A DNA stretch of 39,316 nt from Pontibacter sp. E15-1. Lineage in GTDB: Bacteria; Bacteroidota; Bacteroidia; Cytophagales; Hymenobacteraceae. Positions 8,363-16,269 of the stretch are shown here, piece by piece. The first letter of the stretch is position 1. Every line of letters begins with the position of its first letter. The translations under genes were made by a program, and so were the position numbers. The notes under the pieces are model-generated. The model did no database searches and was not told where the DNA came from. It saw nothing but the letters and a program-made list of their open reading frames with translations. The DNA lies in the NCBI RefSeq assembly GCF_022601975.1, contig NZ_JAKVIR010000040.1, positions 1 to 39,316 on the forward strand, written 5' to 3'.

Positions 8363-8400
8363 CAAAGCCGCGCTCCTTCTGACAGAAGCGCGGCTTTGTT
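8363..8400. terminator. Stand-alone intrinsic terminator-like hairpin
   Basis: CAAAGCCGCGCT (8363-8374) pairs perfectly with AGCGCGGCTTTG (8387-8398) around a 12-nt loop, followed by TTTATTTC on the plus strand. It is the first terminator downstream of the two minus-strand micro-ORFs (8517-8648 and 8818-8967), but the T-run favours the plus strand. It may serve either direction. Confidence 0.6.
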
Positions 8401-8516
8401 TATTTCTACGAATTGACAGTAACAGATGAACGCGGATGCGCTACTGCGGCTGTTAGATTTTTTAGGATAGCTTTTACCAGATGCCTGAATGGTCAGACGA
8501 GGCTGGGAACTGCGTT

Positions 8517-8648
8517 TTACAGGTATAAGGGAAAATCTTCTTCCGCGCCATCTGAATGAACGTGGGCTGGCTGCAGCAAGGACTTAACGAGTAGACTGAT
8601 GGTGGTACCGATCAGGAAGAAGGAAGACAGAGTCGTAATGCTTTTCAT
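8517..8648 (-). CDS. Micro-protein, 43 aa, single membrane helix with acidic tail
   Basis: This short minus-strand frame begins MKSITTLSSFFLIGTTISLL and ends in DFPLYL. Residues 4-25 are a continuous hydrophobic helix followed by a lysine and a histidine-rich, acidic tail (HVHSDGAEED). The shape matches either a single-pass small membrane protein or a short exported peptide. A second micro-ORF of the same build lies upstream at 8818-8967. No family is recognised. Supporting signs are the clean helix/tail composition, a position in an otherwise unexplained 700-nt gap, and the hairpin at 8363-8398 just downstream. The evidence is compositional only. Confidence 0.45.
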   Translation of the reverse strand: MKSITTLSSFFLIGTTISLLVKSLLQPAHVHSDGAEEDFPLYL

Positions 8649-8817
8649 ATGCCAGAGTTTTATACTTGTGAAACGCTATTTTTGCATAGTAACGCAGCCA
8701 TATAGTATAAAGTTCTCATCTTATGTTACAAAACTGTAAATAATTAGTGCGCACTCACTTATTTGATAACATGCAGTTAATGTAAGCTGAATTTACGCCA
8801 AAAATGAGGTGTTTCGC

Positions 8818-8967
8818 TTAGGTGTAGTCCTCCGAATCCTCATCCGAAGTGTCGATGTCTAACGTAACATTATCGAAGCATTCGGACATGTATACACAGG
8901 TTACTATACCCACCACTAAAATTGAAACACCCAGGACAACTAACGGCGAAAGGGAAGATCTAGACAT
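8818..8967 (-). CDS. Micro-protein, 49 aa, single membrane helix with acidic tail
   Basis: A minus-strand frame starting MSRSSLSPLVVLGVSILVVG and ending in a strongly acidic stretch (DIDTSDEDSEDYT). Residues 7-26 form a near-ideal transmembrane helix, followed by a Cys-containing segment (CVYMSEC). The predicted topology is N-terminus in, acidic tail outside, but this is not certain. It lies downstream of the icmF terminator (9057-9092), so it needs its own promoter, which I cannot identify. Its resemblance in plan to the 43-aa frame 169 nt downstream (short hydrophobic N-terminus, acidic C-terminus) makes a small-protein pair plausible. No family is recognised. Confidence 0.5.
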   Translation of the reverse strand: MSRSSLSPLVVLGVSILVVGIVTCVYMSECFDNVTLDIDTSDEDSEDYT

Positions 8968-9056
8968 AGCTTGCAGATTAGTAGTATATTATCTCGTCCA
9001 TACGGATAGTTGGCCGCTATTGTTAGGCAAGGGAAATGGCATTCAACGAGTTAAAA

Positions 9057-9092
9057 CAGCAAGCGCCAGGTAGTTATACCTGGCGCTTGCTG
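9057..9092 (-). terminator. Intrinsic terminator of icmF
   Basis: A perfect 16-bp stem (CAGCAAGCGCCAGGTA with its complement) and a 4-nt loop lies 24 nt past the icmF stop. Read on the minus strand it is followed by TTTTAA. Confidence 0.9.
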
Positions 9093-9115
9093 TTGATTCA
9101 AAGGATATGATTTTA

Positions 9116-12100
9116 CTACATATTCCGGCGGTACTGCCCACCAACTTCAAATAGGGCATTTGTGATCTGACCCAGCGAGCAGAATTTCACGGTCTCCATC
9201 AGCTCCTCGAATATATTCCCGTTCTGGACCGCAACCTGCTGGATGCGCTTCAGCATGGCGGCACACTTATCGCGGTTTTGTTCCTGCAGGGCATGCACCA
9301 TGTTGATCTGGTACAACTTCTCCTCCTCGGTTGCCCGGATTACCTCTTTCGGAAGCACAGTGGGCGAGCCAGTGGAAGACAGAAACGTGTTCACGCCAAT
9401 GATCGGATACTCGCCGGTATGTTTTAAGGTTTCGTAGTACAGGCTCTCTTCCTGAATCTTGCCGCGCTGGTACATGGTCTCCATGGCGCCCAGCACGCCG
9501 CCGCGCTCCGTGATGCGGTCGAACTCAATCAGCACGGCCTGTTCCACCAAATCGGTCAGTTCTTCAATAATGAAGGAGCCTTGCAGCGGGTTCTCGTTCT
9601 TGGCCAAGCCAAGTTCGCGGTTGATGATCAGCTGGATGGCCATTGCCCGACGCACCGATGCCTCGGTAGGCGTGGTGATCGCCTCGTCGTAGGCGTTGGT
9701 GTGGAGCGAATTGCAGTTGTCGTATATGGCGTAGAGCGCCTGCAGGGTGGTGCGGATGTCGTTGAAGTCGATTTCCTGCGCATGCAACGACCGGCCTGAT
9801 GTCTGGATATGGTACTTGAGCATCTGAGAACGGGCGTCAGCGCCATACTTCAGCTTCATGGCCTTGGCCCAGATTTTACGCGCCACACGGCCTATCACCG
9901 CATACTCCGGATCTATGCCGTTGGAAAAGAAGAAGCTCAGGTTCGGCGCAAACTTGTTGATGTCCATGCCCCGGCTCACGTAGTACTCTACAAACGTGAA
10001 GCCGTTCGCCAGCGTGAAGGCCAGCTGCGAGATGGGGTTGGCGCCCGCCTCGGCGATGTGATACCCAGAGATAGACACCGAGTAGAAGTTGCGCACGTTT
10101 TTGTCAATGAAGTACTGCTGCACGTCACCCATCAGGCGGAGCGAGAATTCCGTGGAGAAGATGCACGTGTTCTGCGCTTGGTCTTCTTTCAGAATATCGG
10201 CCTGCACAGTACCACGGACAGCTGCGAGTGTACGGGTTTTGATTGGCTCGTATACCTCCGCAGGCAATACCTGGTCGCCAGTCACGCCGAGAAGCATCAA
10301 GCCTAACCCATCGTTACCCTCTGGCAACGGGCCCTGGTAGCTTGGGCGAGTTATACCCTTTTCTTTATAGATCGCGTCGATTTTCTGGTTGATCTCATCT
10401 TCCAGCCCATTCTCTTTAATATAAAGCTCACACTGCTGATCGATGGCGGCGTTCATGAAGAAGCCGGTCAGGATGGCGGCGGGCCCGTTGATGGTCATGG
10501 ACACGGATGTCTTCGGGTCGGCGAGGTGGAAGCCAGAGTACAGTTTCTTGGCATCATCGAGGCAGCAGATGCTCACGCCTGAGTTGCCGATCTTGCCATA
10601 TATGTCCGGGCGGTGGTCCGGGTCCTCGCCATAGAGCGTCACAGAGTCGAAGGCCGTGGAAAGCCGCTTGGCGGGCAAGCCCAGGCTCACATAATGGAAA
10701 CGGCGATTGGTGCGCTCCGGTCCGCCCTCGCCGGCAAACATGCGGGTAGGGTCTTCGCCCTCGCGCTTGAATGGGAACACACCCGCTGTGTAAGGAAACT
10801 CGCCCGGCACGTTCTCCTGCAGGTTCCACTTCAGCAAATCGCCCCACGCCTCATACCGCGGCGTAACCACCTTCGGTATCTGCAGTTGCGAAAGGGAGGT
10901 CGTGTGTGTCTGAATCTTTAGTTCCTTGTCGCGGACCTTGAACACGTAGAACTCATTCTTATACGCCTGTACTTTGTCTTTCCAGTTCTCCAGAATCTTC
11001 TTGTTCTGGCCATCCAGGTTCAGTTCCACTTCGGTATAGGTCTGCTTGAGTTGCTTCACCAGCCGGTCCTTGTCCTCCACGTTTATACCCTGCACCGCCT
11101 CAATAGACTTCCGGATACCGTATAGCTTTTGGGCGATTTCCGCCTGATCCCTGCTCCACTTGTCGTAGCTGCGGATGGTCTCGGCTATCTCGGAGAGGTA
11201 ACGCGTGCGGGCAGGGGGGATGATGTATACTTTCTCAGACATCTCCTTCGAGGCGCTCAGGCTGGAGGCAAAGTCCATACCCGTTTTCTCTGAGACTTTT
11301 GCCATGATGGCACGGTACAGCTGGTTCATGCCCGGGTCGTTAAACTGCGAGGCAATTGTCCCGAATACCGGTATAGCATCGTCGGCTGTGTCCCAGAGCT
11401 GGTGGTTGCGCTTATACTGCTTTTTCACATCGCGCAGGGCGTCCAGGGCACCGCGCTTGTCAAACTTGTTCAGGGCAATCACGTCGGCAAAGTCCAGCAT
11501 GTCGATTTTCTCGAGCTGGGTGGCGGCGCCGTATTCGGGTGTCATCACATACAGGCTGGTGTCAGAATGCTCGATGATCTCGGTGTCGGACTGGCCTATG
11601 CCGGATGTTTCCAGGATGATCAGGTCAAAGTCGGCTGCCTTCACTATGTCCACGGCGTCCTGCACATACTTGCTCAGGGCCAGGTTGCTCTGGCGGGTGG
11701 CCAGCGAGCGCATGTATACCCGATCGTTGGCGATGGAGTTCATACGGATTCTGTCGCCGAGCAAGGCACCGCCTGTTTTGCGCTTCGACGGGTCCACGGA
11801 GATGATGGCGATTTTCCTCTCCGGGAAGTCAATCAGGAAGCGGCGCACCAGCTCGTCCACCAAAGACGATTTACCAGCCCCGCCCGTGCCGGTTATACCC
11901 AACACTGGCGTTTTCACGTCCTTCGCCTGCTTCCGTACCTCATTCAGTATCGCGCGCGCCTCTTCCGGGAAGTTTTCGGCAGCCGATATGAGTCGGGCGA
12001 TGTCCTGTGGGTTTTTGTCTTTCAGGTGGGTATACTCGCCGTTCAGGTTCTTCCCGGTCGGGAAGTCGCACTGCTGCAGCATGTCGTTGATCATACCCTG

Positions 12101-12502
12101 CAGGCCCATGGCGCGGCCATCGTCGGGGGAGTAGATGCGGGCAATGCCATACCCCTGCAGTTCCTCGATTTCGCTGGGCAGAATCACGCCGCCACCGCCA
12201 CCGAACAGGCGGATGTTCCCGCTGCCGCGCTCCTGCAGCAGGTCATGCATGTATTTGAAATACTCGATGTGCCCGCCCTGGTACGAGGTAATGGCAATTG
12301 CCTGTGCATCTTCCTGAATGGCGCAGTCCACAATTTCCTGCACCGAACGGTTGTGGCCCAGGTGAATCACCTCGGCGCCTGAGGCTTGAATGATACGGCG
12401 CATGATGTTGATGGCAGCATCGTGGCCGTCAAACAAAGAGGCTGCTGTCACGATACGGATGTGGTTGACAGGCTTATATGGTTCTACAGTGGTGTAAGTC
12501 AT
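9116..12502 (-). CDS. icmF: Fused isobutyryl-CoA mutase/G-protein chaperone (IcmF)
   Basis: An 1128-aa adenosylcobalamin-dependent mutase with the IcmF domain order. An N-terminal B12-binding domain (about 12-145; D25-G-H27-D motif with the cobalt-ligand His, then GGGGGVI) is followed by a MeaB-like GTPase (Walker A GTGGAGKSS near 210, NKFD further on) and the TIM-barrel substrate domain (about 560-1128). In the substrate site, FPYTAGVFPFKRE carries a Phe where methylmalonyl-CoA mutases have the TIRQYAGFS Tyr. This supports isobutyryl-CoA/n-butyryl-CoA (or pivalyl/isovaleryl) rearrangement over methylmalonyl-CoA. The ATG at 12502 (MTYTTVEPYKPVNHIRIV) is chosen; the longer frame to 12583 adds 27 unlikely residues. 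The embedded GTPase gates cofactor loading, so no separate MeaB is needed. A PAS-LuxR regulator gene lies directly upstream on the same strand. Confidence 0.93.
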   Translation of the reverse strand: MTYTTVEPYKPVNHIRIVTAASLFDGHDAAINIMRRIIQASGAEVIHLGHNRSVQEIVDCAIQEDAQAIAITSYQGGHIEYFKYMHDLLQERGSGNIRLFGGGGGVILPSEIEELQGYGIARIYSPDDGRAMGLQGMINDMLQQCDFPTGKNLNGEYTHLKDKNPQDIARLISAAENFPEEARAILNEVRKQAKDVKTPVLGITGTGGAGKSSLVDELVRRFLIDFPERKIAIISVDPSKRKTGGALLGDRIRMNSIANDRVYMRSLATRQSNLALSKYVQDAVDIVKAADFDLIILETSGIGQSDTEIIEHSDTSLYVMTPEYGAATQLEKIDMLDFADVIALNKFDKRGALDALRDVKKQYKRNHQLWDTADDAIPVFGTIASQFNDPGMNQLYRAIMAKVSEKTGMDFASSLSASKEMSEKVYIIPPARTRYLSEIAETIRSYDKWSRDQAEIAQKLYGIRKSIEAVQGINVEDKDRLVKQLKQTYTEVELNLDGQNKKILENWKDKVQAYKNEFYVFKVRDKELKIQTHTTSLSQLQIPKVVTPRYEAWGDLLKWNLQENVPGEFPYTAGVFPFKREGEDPTRMFAGEGGPERTNRRFHYVSLGLPAKRLSTAFDSVTLYGEDPDHRPDIYGKIGNSGVSICCLDDAKKLYSGFHLADPKTSVSMTINGPAAILTGFFMNAAIDQQCELYIKENGLEDEINQKIDAIYKEKGITRPSYQGPLPEGNDGLGLMLLGVTGDQVLPAEVYEPIKTRTLAAVRGTVQADILKEDQAQNTCIFSTEFSLRLMGDVQQYFIDKNVRNFYSVSISGYHIAEAGANPISQLAFTLANGFTFVEYYVSRGMDINKFAPNLSFFFSNGIDPEYAVIGRVARKIWAKAMKLKYGADARSQMLKYHIQTSGRSLHAQEIDFNDIRTTLQALYAIYDNCNSLHTNAYDEAITTPTEASVRRAMAIQLIINRELGLAKNENPLQGSFIIEELTDLVEQAVLIEFDRITERGGVLGAMETMYQRGKIQEESLYYETLKHTGEYPIIGVNTFLSSTGSPTVLPKEVIRATEEEKLYQINMVHALQEQNRDKCAAMLKRIQQVAVQNGNIFEELMETVKFCSLGQITNALFEVGGQYRRNM

Positions 12503-12534
12503 ACTTGCGTAACAGTGTTTTTTCGAATTTGATG

Positions 12535-12542
12535 CGAAGATA
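12535..12542 (-). promoter_or_regulatory. icmF: Possible -7 box of the icmF promoter
   Basis: Read on the minus strand, TATCTTCG matches the TAnnTTTG element at seven of eight positions and lies about 33 nt upstream of the chosen icmF start. There is no convincing -33 element. Confidence 0.3.
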
Positions 12543-12660
12543 ATCAATTCTGGCAGAGAATCCCGCAGTCGGGCACAAGGCAAGTGAGTACGTACCTATC
12601 CTGCAAACACGCAAATTGGGTATGGAAACGGCAAATCGGGAAGGAGAAGCAAGCGCGGTC

Positions 12661-13371
12661 TTACCCCAGGCCAGCCTCCCGGGCCAGTGTCACGAGGTCA
12701 GCCACATTCCTGGTTCCGAGCTTTTTCTGGATGTTCTTGCGGTGGGTGCTCACGGTGTTCGCGCTGATAAAGAGCGCCTCCGCGATGCGGTTGGTGCTCA
12801 TACCCCGGCAGATGAGTTGGAGCACCTCAATCTCCCTTTTCCGCAGGCTTTTGATGAGCAGCTTGTTCTTGATCCGGAGGTTTTCCTTCAGCGCCTCCGT
12901 CAGTTGGCTATCGGTGTTCATCTGCTGGCTCATGTCCACGTCCACACAAATAATCTGCCGGGTGCTGCCATCCGGGTGAAGGGCGAAGGGTTTGGACCAG
13001 CCCATATACCATACATAAGTGCTGGCGTGTTTGTGCCTCGCCCTGAAAATGCCGCCAAACTGCGGGCTGGGCGAGTGGTGGTAGTGGTCGATGCTGTCCT
13101 CCGGAATGTTGAGGTCCTCGGGGTGCACTATTTCCTGGAAGTAGTGCATACCGCCCATTTGCAGGATATCGTCCAGGGTATACCCCAGGGTCTCCTCGTT
13201 GGTTTTGTTGCACCAGACCACGCCTTTCTCCAGGTCAGAGATATAAATGTTTGCAGGCACCTCGTGTACTACTTTTTCCAGAAAGGCGCATTTTTCTTTC
13301 AGAATATCCAGTTCCTGCCGTAGGGCGGCCAGGCTGTGAGTGGCAGTTTCAGTTTCCTTGTTTGTGATCAT
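12661..13371 (-). CDS. PAS domain-containing LuxR-family transcriptional regulator
   Basis: A 236-aa regulator. Residues 10-35 form a short helical lead (ELDILKEKCAFLEKVVHEV), residues 36-145 a PAS domain (IYISDLEKGVVWCNKTNEETLGY, then HPEDLNIPED and IICVDVD), and residues 170-236 a LuxR/GerE helix-turn-helix (KREIEVLQLICRGMSTNRIAEALF, then ANTVSTHRKNIQKKLG). There is no receiver Asp site, so it should respond to a PAS-sensed signal and not to phosphorylation. PAS-LuxR proteins of this type are common in Cytophagales. The gene precedes icmF on the same strand with 158 nt between, enough for a separate icmF promoter; control of icmF is possible but is inferred only from position. Its own upstream region has an AT-rich TATCTTGT element (13417-13424). 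Confidence 0.88.
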   Translation of the reverse strand: MITNKETETATHSLAALRQELDILKEKCAFLEKVVHEVPANIYISDLEKGVVWCNKTNEETLGYTLDDILQMGGMHYFQEIVHPEDLNIPEDSIDHYHHSPSPQFGGIFRARHKHASTYVWYMGWSKPFALHPDGSTRQIICVDVDMSQQMNTDSQLTEALKENLRIKNKLLIKSLRKREIEVLQLICRGMSTNRIAEALFISANTVSTHRKNIQKKLGTRNVADLVTLAREAGLG

Positions 13372-13557
13372 CTGTGGTAGTTGTGCGTAATGGTGGCCTT
13401 GTCTTTTATACTATAAACAAGATAAATAAAAAATATTATAAATAAAATGCTAACCGGGTCCGAGGCAGCAGGAAACGGAGAAACAAACTTTATGGTGCAA
13501 GCGATATAGATTTGCTGGCATAGCCGAAGCATATCACGTTTTTGACAGGAATATTCT

Positions 13558-13565
13558 TAACTTTG
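13558..13565 (+). promoter_or_regulatory. lepA: lepA promoter, -7 box
   Basis: TAACTTTG is a perfect match to the Bacteroidota TAnnTTTG element and lies 18 nt upstream of the lepA ATG, implying a very short 5' UTR. A TTTG at 13541-13544 is closer than the usual -33 spacing, so the upstream element is uncertain. Confidence 0.55.
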
Positions 13566-13583
13566 TTCTCGTATTTAGATTAT

Positions 13584-15368
13584 ATGAAGAACATTCGAAA
13601 CTTTTGCATCATCGCCCATATCGACCATGGAAAAAGCACTCTGGCAGACCGTCTGCTGGAATTTACCTCTACCGTGGCAGAGCGTGAAATGCAAAACCAG
13701 CTGTTGGATAACATGGACCTGGAGCGTGAGCGTGGCATCACGATCAAGAGCCACGCCATCCAGATGGATTACCATTACAAAGGCGAGGAATATGTGCTTA
13801 ACCTGATCGACACGCCTGGTCACGTAGACTTTTCCTATGAAGTTTCCCGCTCCATTGCCGCCTGCGAGGGTGCCTTGCTGATCGTGGACTCTTCGCAGGG
13901 TATAGAGGCGCAGACCATTTCCAACTTATACCTCGCCATCGGCAACGATCTGGAGATCATCCCGGTGCTCAACAAGATCGACCTGCCGCACGCCATGCCC
14001 GAGGAAGTATCGGACCAGATCATTGAACTGATCGGTTGTGAGCGGGAGGATATCATCCATGCCTCCGGTAAGTCCGGTATAGGTATAGAAGAGATCCTGG
14101 CTGCCATCTGCGATCGTATACCGGCCCCGAAGGGAGACCCGGAAGCGCCATTGCAGGCCCTGATCTTTGACTCTGTTTTCAACTCTTACAGAGGCATCGA
14201 AGTATACTTCCGTATTTTCAATGGCACCCTGAAGAAGGGCGAGAAGGTGAAATTCATTAACACGGGCAAAACCTATGAGGCCGACGAGATCGGGGTATTG
14301 AAGCTGAACCAGGAATCCAAGAAAGTAATGGGTGCCGGAAATGTGGGCTACCTGATCTCGGGCATCAAAAATGCCAAAGAGGTGAAAGTGGGGGATACTA
14401 TTACGCACGTGGATCGTCCGGCTAAAGGCATACAGGGCTTTGAGGATGTGAAGCCGATGGTTTTCGCGGGTATATACCCGGTGGAAACGAGCGAGTACGA
14501 AGAGCTGCGCACCTCTATGGAGAAACTGCAACTCAACGACGCCTCCCTGGTATGGGAGCCGGAGACATCCGCTGCCCTGGGCTTCGGTTTCCGTTGCGGC
14601 TTCCTGGGGATGCTGCACATGGAGATTGTACAGGAACGCCTGGAGCGTGAGTTCGACATGACCGTGATCACCACCGTGCCTTCTGTTCAGTTCCACGCCT
14701 TCGATACAAAAAACAACCTGCTAAAAGTGAATGCTCCGTCCGAAATGCCGGATCCGAGCTTTATCAGCCATATCGAAGAGCCTTTTATCAAGGCGCAGAT
14801 CATATCAAAGTCTGATTATGTGGGGCCGATCATTACGCTCTGCATGGACAAGCGCGGCATCCTGAAAAACCAGACCTACCTGACCAGCGACAGGGTGGAG
14901 CTTTCTTTTGAGATGCCTTTGGCCGAAATCGTGTTCGACTTCTTCGACAAGTTGAAGACCATTTCACGCGGTTACGCGTCCCTGGACTATGAACTGATCG
15001 GTTTCCGGCAAGCCAACATGGTAAAGCTGGATATTATGCTGAACGGCGAGAAGGTGGATGCCCTGAGCGCCATCGTGCACCGCGACAAGGCATATGATTG
15101 GGGCAAGCGCCTCTGCGAGAAGCTTCGTGAGTTGCTGCCGCGCCAGATGTTCGAGATTGCCATACAAGCCGCCATCGGGCAAAAGATCATCTCCCGCGAA
15201 ACCGTGAAAGCGATGCGCAAAAACGTACTGGCCAAGTGTTATGGCGGTGACATCTCGCGTAAGCGTAAACTACTCGAAAAACAGAAAAAAGGTAAGAAAC
15301 GCATGCGCCAGGTGGGCAACGTGGAAATTCCGCAGGAAGCCTTCTTAGCCGTGTTAAAACTCGACTAA
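13584..15368 (+). CDS. lepA: Elongation factor 4 (LepA), back-translocating GTPase
   Basis: A 594-aa translational GTPase that binds stalled ribosomes and promotes back-translocation or correct 30S biogenesis. The G1 motif A11-H-I-D-H-G-K-S-T19, G2 in RGITIKSH, G3 DTPGHVDF and G4 NKID are all visible, followed by the domain II/III segments and the LepA-specific C-terminal domain ending in RKRKLLEKQKKGKKRMRQVG and VEIPQEAFLAVLK. The ATG at 13584 (MKNIRNFCIIAHIDHGKST) is chosen; the longer frame to 13542 would overlap the promoter element. The length is normal and no key residue is missing. The gene is divergent from the PAS-LuxR gene. Confidence 0.98.
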   Translation: MKNIRNFCIIAHIDHGKSTLADRLLEFTSTVAEREMQNQLLDNMDLERERGITIKSHAIQMDYHYKGEEYVLNLIDTPGHVDFSYEVSRSIAACEGALLIVDSSQGIEAQTISNLYLAIGNDLEIIPVLNKIDLPHAMPEEVSDQIIELIGCEREDIIHASGKSGIGIEEILAAICDRIPAPKGDPEAPLQALIFDSVFNSYRGIEVYFRIFNGTLKKGEKVKFINTGKTYEADEIGVLKLNQESKKVMGAGNVGYLISGIKNAKEVKVGDTITHVDRPAKGIQGFEDVKPMVFAGIYPVETSEYEELRTSMEKLQLNDASLVWEPETSAALGFGFRCGFLGMLHMEIVQERLEREFDMTVITTVPSVQFHAFDTKNNLLKVNAPSEMPDPSFISHIEEPFIKAQIISKSDYVGPIITLCMDKRGILKNQTYLTSDRVELSFEMPLAEIVFDFFDKLKTISRGYASLDYELIGFRQANMVKLDIMLNGEKVDALSAIVHRDKAYDWGKRLCEKLRELLPRQMFEIAIQAAIGQKIISRETVKAMRKNVLAKCYGGDISRKRKLLEKQKKGKKRMRQVGNVEIPQEAFLAVLKLD

Positions 15369-15374
15369 ACACCT

Positions 15375-15408
15375 CAAGCCCTGATACGCCACCGCGTGTC
15401 GGGGCTTG
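15375..15408 (+). terminator. Terminator-like hairpin after lepA
   Basis: CAAGCCCTGA pairs with TCGGGGCTTG a few bases after the lepA stop, but no T-run follows, so termination here may be weak or factor-dependent. Confidence 0.4.
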
Positions 15409-15467
15409 TAGGTTATGCTAGTGGCTTTTTGAATTTGATTGTTTTACGGTCTTCAGAAATTGAGTCA

Positions 15468-15704
15468 ATGAATTACCTGGAAAGAATAACCATTAACCCG
15501 TAGATATGCCACGGAAAACCATGTGTAAGAGGCATGCGCTGGCCCGTGGAAGTGGTGCTTGATTTGTTAAGTTCGGATATGACGAAAGAGGAAATTCTGG
15601 AAGATCACCTGGAGCTTGAAAAAGAAGATTTTGTCGCTTGTCTGAATTTCGCAAAAATGCTTTTATCCGTGAGTTGTAGTGCATTTAACGAACCGAACTT
15701 ATGA
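15468..15704 (+). pseudogene. DUF433 antitoxin gene broken by an in-frame TAG
   Basis: One reading frame from ATG 15468 to TGA 15702-15704 encodes a DUF433 protein (MNYLERITINP, then ICHGKPCVRGMRWPVEVVLD and EEILEDHLELEKEDFVACLN). Codon 12, at 15501-15503, is TAG exactly where the family has Glu or a similar residue in the NPxICHGKPC motif; a single GAG-to-TAG change would explain it. DUF433 proteins are small HTH antitoxins normally translated directly ahead of a DUF5615 PIN-like toxin. Here the frame ends in an ATGA overlap with an unrelated gene, and its last dozen residues do not look family-like, suggesting the 3' end was replaced. Internal initiation at ATG 15534 could still give a truncated protein lacking the N-terminus. 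Confidence 0.8.
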
Positions 15705-16186
15705 CAAGAGACGAAGCCCAAAATGCTTGGGAAAAGATAGTTGATACTGGATTTACCGGTTATGAAAAATTGACTCGTGAACAACGAGTATGGTTTAATA
15801 TAGAACCTTTAACAACTGAAGGATTATGGGACCATTATATGAATCACGGAGCGGACAAAAATGCTGATACTATTGCGGATTTAGAATATCTGAATTTTAA
15901 TTCTGTAGCGAATCAATTACGTGAATTCAATAAAACCTATTTCCCAAATGGAGTTCCTGAAGGACCAGATGCTCGACAAGACGAGCTTGACAAGTTTGAT
16001 GAAGACCAACTTGAAGGCGATATTGAGAAAATGGACGATAAATTTTGGGAAATATCAGATGAATTAGAAAAAACTCTTTTGGAACACATAATTACACTGG
16101 AATTGGAAAATAAAAACGCACTACAACAATGTATAACCGCAATTACGGCGGATTCGACTACTTCCGAATCCACTCGGAATTGCTAA
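15701..16186 (+). CDS. DUF4375 (DMP19-like) acidic protein in a cassette-like insertion
   Basis: A 161-aa very acidic protein. Residues 25-120 fit the DUF4375/DMP19 fold: LTREQRVWFNIEPL, a helix through GLWDHYMNHGADKN, then FPNGVPEGPDARQDELDKF and DDKFWEISDELEKTLLEHI. DMP19 itself is a DNA mimic that blocks a repressor; other members are of unknown role, and several occur as cargo or immunity-like genes. The final about 25 residues (from KNALQQC) are not family-like because they are read from the palindrome at 16139-16183. Base composition is visibly lower in GC than lepA and folD, a sign of transfer. The gene separates a DUF433 pseudogene from its expected toxin partner, with ATGA overlap at the left end. 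Confidence 0.65.
   Translation: MTRDEAQNAWEKIVDTGFTGYEKLTREQRVWFNIEPLTTEGLWDHYMNHGADKNADTIADLEYLNFNSVANQLREFNKTYFPNGVPEGPDARQDELDKFDEDQLEGDIEKMDDKFWEISDELEKTLLEHIITLELENKNALQQCITAITADSTTSESTRNC
16139..16183 (+). repeat. Imperfect palindrome, attC-like
   Basis: The arm GCAATTACGGCGGATTCG (16139-16156) pairs with CGAATCCACTCGGAATTGC (16165-16183) around an 8-nt loop. The arms differ by one unpaired base plus a few mismatches, the asymmetry typical of integron attC sites. GTATAAC lies just to the left and GCTAAGG just to the right, loosely like the RYYYAAC and GTTRRRY boxes. It overlaps the end of the DUF4375 gene, where a cassette recombination site would sit. No integrase is seen in the window. 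Confidence 0.5.
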
Positions 16187-16227
16187 GGCTACTGCTTAAG
16201 CGAAAATCATTAACATAAAACCTGTAG

Positions 16228-16269
16228 CTGACGGCTATACGAGACCGATCTCTGCAGGAACTTGCGTAA
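16228..16269 (+). pseudogene. Possible detached 3' end of the DUF433 gene
   Basis: A 13-codon frame (LTAIRDRSLQELA) ends in TAA with a one-base overlap (TAATG) on the DUF5615 start, the coupling expected between antitoxin and toxin. It opens right after a TAG and has no start of its own. I infer that it may be the original antitoxin C-terminus cut off by the insertion; it is too short to prove by eye. Confidence 0.3.

Noticed and set aside
16125..16217. Frame reading NRNYGGFDYFRIHSELLRLL, resembling a protein end
   Set aside because: It is the second-frame translation of the attC-like palindrome and has no independent start.
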